From: CAZFAP01 sp964516325
GTDB taxonomy: Bacteria > Auribacterota > JABMQX01
Length of the DNA stretch: 15,983 nt
NCBI GenBank assembly: GCA_964516325.1
Contig: CAZFAP010000117.1
Span: 1 to 15,983, forward strand
Direction: 5' to 3'
Part shown: positions 14,930 through 15,983 of the stretch, piece after piece
How the letters are laid out: each line of letters starts with the position of its first letter
How positions within the stretch are numbered: position 1 is the first letter of the stretch
Notes under the pieces: generated by a model
The model's database searches: none
Seen by the model: only the letters and a program-made list of their open reading frames with translations
Told to the model about the DNA's origin: nothing
Program-made: the position numbers and the translations under genes

Positions 14930-15697
14930 TCAGCGGCGCTTGTCCGGGGGCGCAATGGCTTTGATGACAACGGTAACGGGCGTTCCCACGCGGGGAACTT
15001 GTTCCGTGTTGACGACATAGACCGTATCATCCGCACCCTCCGGCAGCGGGTTGTCCATAAGGGTAAAAGGATCGTGGAAGGTGGTAACGATCTGCCCTTC
15101 TCGCTGGGCCATGAATCCGTCCTTGGTGACCACCGAGCCAACATAGACCCAGTGCGTGCGAAGCATGGGACGATTTCGTCGCGTGTCGAAGACCCAATCT
15201 TCCGCTCTGATGACTTTCTCCGTTTCCCCCTCCTTCACTCTGAACCATATCTCAACCGGGCTGCCGACCGGCTGGGTCGGGTCGCCCTGATACTTCACGG
15301 CGTGTCCCCCTTCCAGGCCGAGGAGAAGAAGCGCAACGTTCAGGTGGAGCGGGTCAACTTTCGTGCTCAGGAGGCTCTCGTGCGTCTTGCCGTACTCGGT
15401 GCAGATGAGGACCTCAAGCACCCCTTGGGGCAGATTGACCCGAGCGGAGAAAGTAACCGTCCGCTGTTTCGTGTCCACGGCAACGTCCCCCACCCGGTAA
15501 AGGTTCTCCGCTATCTTCTGAATCGGGGGTTTCTGCCCGCTGACAGTCGGCACTGACGCTTCGACCTGGAGGGATTGGGAGTTGACAGTCGGCTCGCTCC
15601 GGGGTACGGCTTGCCCCAAGCACACGTTCACGTACGCGGGCAAAATGATTGCCCCTGCTGACAACGCGAACTTCACGCGGAGAGGACTATTGCCCAT
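14930..15697 (-). CDS. Secreted YdjY-domain protein
   Basis: The 255-residue form starting at the ATG at 15697-15695 is preferred: it begins with a signal-like segment (KFALSAGAIILPAYVNVCLGQA), and AAGG lies ten bases upstream with GGAGG a little further. The frame is open to 15838, but that extension is Arg-rich and would hide the signal. Residues about 66-250 match the YdjY domain: GDVAVDTKQRTVTF, VNLPQGVLEVLICTEYGKTHESLL (with the conserved H106-E107-S108), LLLLGLEGG, then AEDWVFD, HWVYVGS, DPFTLMDNPL and VPRVGTPVTVVI. Proteins of this kind are common in Planctomycetota and Verrucomicrobiota. The biochemical role is unknown; the E. coli YdjY protein sits in a gene cluster with ferredoxin-type proteins. 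The prolyl oligopeptidase gene lies 52 bases downstream, so the two are probably co-transcribed. Confidence 0.8.
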   Translation of the reverse strand: MGNSPLRVKFALSAGAIILPAYVNVCLGQAVPRSEPTVNSQSLQVEASVPTVSGQKPPIQKIAENLYRVGDVAVDTKQRTVTFSARVNLPQGVLEVLICTEYGKTHESLLSTKVDPLHLNVALLLLGLEGGHAVKYQGDPTQPVGSPVEIWFRVKEGETEKVIRAEDWVFDTRRNRPMLRTHWVYVGSVVTKDGFMAQREGQIVTTFHDPFTLMDNPLPEGADDTVYVVNTEQVPRVGTPVTVVIKAIAPPDKRR

Positions 15698-15912
15698 GAT
15701 GAAAGTGCCTTGCCTCCGAGCAACACCGATGTGCCTCGGGACCCTTCGGGGCGCCAACTGCGGAGCCACCCGAGCAGGGAAACCGACCTGAACATCCTCT
15801 TCCCTTGACCGTAAGGTTACCAGAGCGGCGAGTGGCATTCAATGAAATGAAAGGGGTGTGGCTGTATTTGAGTGGGTGACCGCAATGGGTAACGCTTGCC
15901 GGCCAAAGCGCC

Positions 15913-15973
15913 GCTGTGCGGGGGAGGTCCCGTCCCGCAGTAAACCACATGGGCAAGATGCCCCCGATACAGC
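15913..15973. repeat. Palindromic element, second copy of the GGGCAAGATGCCC family
   Basis: GCTGT (15913-15917) is inverted against ACAGC (15969-15973). Inside lie TGCGGG / CCCGCA (15917-15922 with 15934-15939) and the hairpin GGGCA-AGA-TGCCC (15951-15963). The order GTCCCG, about 20 bases, CATGGGCAAGATGC is the same as in the reverse complement of 11178-11229, so the two are related copies in opposite orientation. It lies upstream of the YdjY-domain gene, near the window end, and may extend beyond it. Confidence 0.65.
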
Positions 15974-15983
15974 CGCGGGAGTT

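Noticed and set aside
14200..15556. Two long plus-strand open frames (14200-14964 and 14831-15556) opposite the oligopeptidase and YdjY-domain genes
   Set aside because: They are antisense to well-supported genes and contain no family motif.
15794..15838. Promoter-like TTGAAT-17-TAACCT on the minus strand upstream of the YdjY-domain gene
   Set aside because: Only 4/6 and 3/6 matches to the sigma70 boxes, no better than chance in this much sequence.
1..15983. Search for tRNA, rRNA, CRISPR arrays, transposases, toxin-antitoxin or defence genes
   Set aside because: No tRNA T-loop with matching arms, no regularly spaced long repeats, and no such protein families were recognised by eye on either strand.

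Overview
The window is a chromosomal stretch from a moderately GC-rich bacterium, most likely of the PVC superphylum (Verrucomicrobiota, Lentisphaerota, Kiritimatiellota or Planctomycetota) or a similar uncultured lineage. This rests on gene content, not on any marker gene. The pointers are a C-terminal FYRV-type tail, a Tat-exported Gfo/Idh/MocA oxidoreductase, a GHL10-type glycoside hydrolase, a YdjY-domain protein, an Nramp-like transporter with an altered metal site, and intergenic palindromic repeats. I see no rRNA, tRNA, CRISPR array, transposase, integrase or phage gene.

Layout. Positions 2-238 (+) hold the tail of a secreted protein cut by the window edge. After a 368-base gap with a plausible promoter, 607-2376 (+) encodes a secreted protein with a papain-fold peptidase domain (C39/C10-like). 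A 688-base hairpin-rich spacer follows. Four genes then run in the same direction with short gaps: an Nramp-like transporter (3065-4528), an alpha/beta-hydrolase esterase (4554-5522), a cysteine-rich DUF3795-type protein (5595-6194) and an exported double-thioredoxin-fold protein (6394-7506). Converging on these is a GHL10-like glycoside hydrolase (7553-9562, -). Divergent from it is a Tat-signal Gfo/Idh/MocA oxidoreductase (9841-11094, +).

From 11095 to 12750 the DNA is gene-poor. It holds one doubtful 74-residue membrane ORF, a palindromic repeat and a decamer repeat. The minus strand then carries an exported prolyl oligopeptidase (12751-14877), preceded in the same direction by a YdjY-domain secreted protein (14930-15697). 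The window ends in another palindromic repeat.

How the genes fit together. Seven of the ten substantial products look exported or membrane-bound: two peptidases, an esterase, a glycoside hydrolase, a sugar-type oxidoreductase, a thioredoxin-like protein and a transporter. This suits an organism that degrades polymers at or outside its inner membrane. The GHL10/oxidoreductase pair could serve carbohydrate use and the POP/YdjY pair peptide turnover, but both links come from gene neighbourhood only.

No complete undescribed defence or mobile system is visible. The most notable points are the Nramp-like transporter whose DPGN and MPH motifs are replaced, the domain combination of the secreted peptidase, the thioredoxin protein with one live and one broken CxxC, and three intergenic two-hairpin palindromes plus two decamer-repeat modules.
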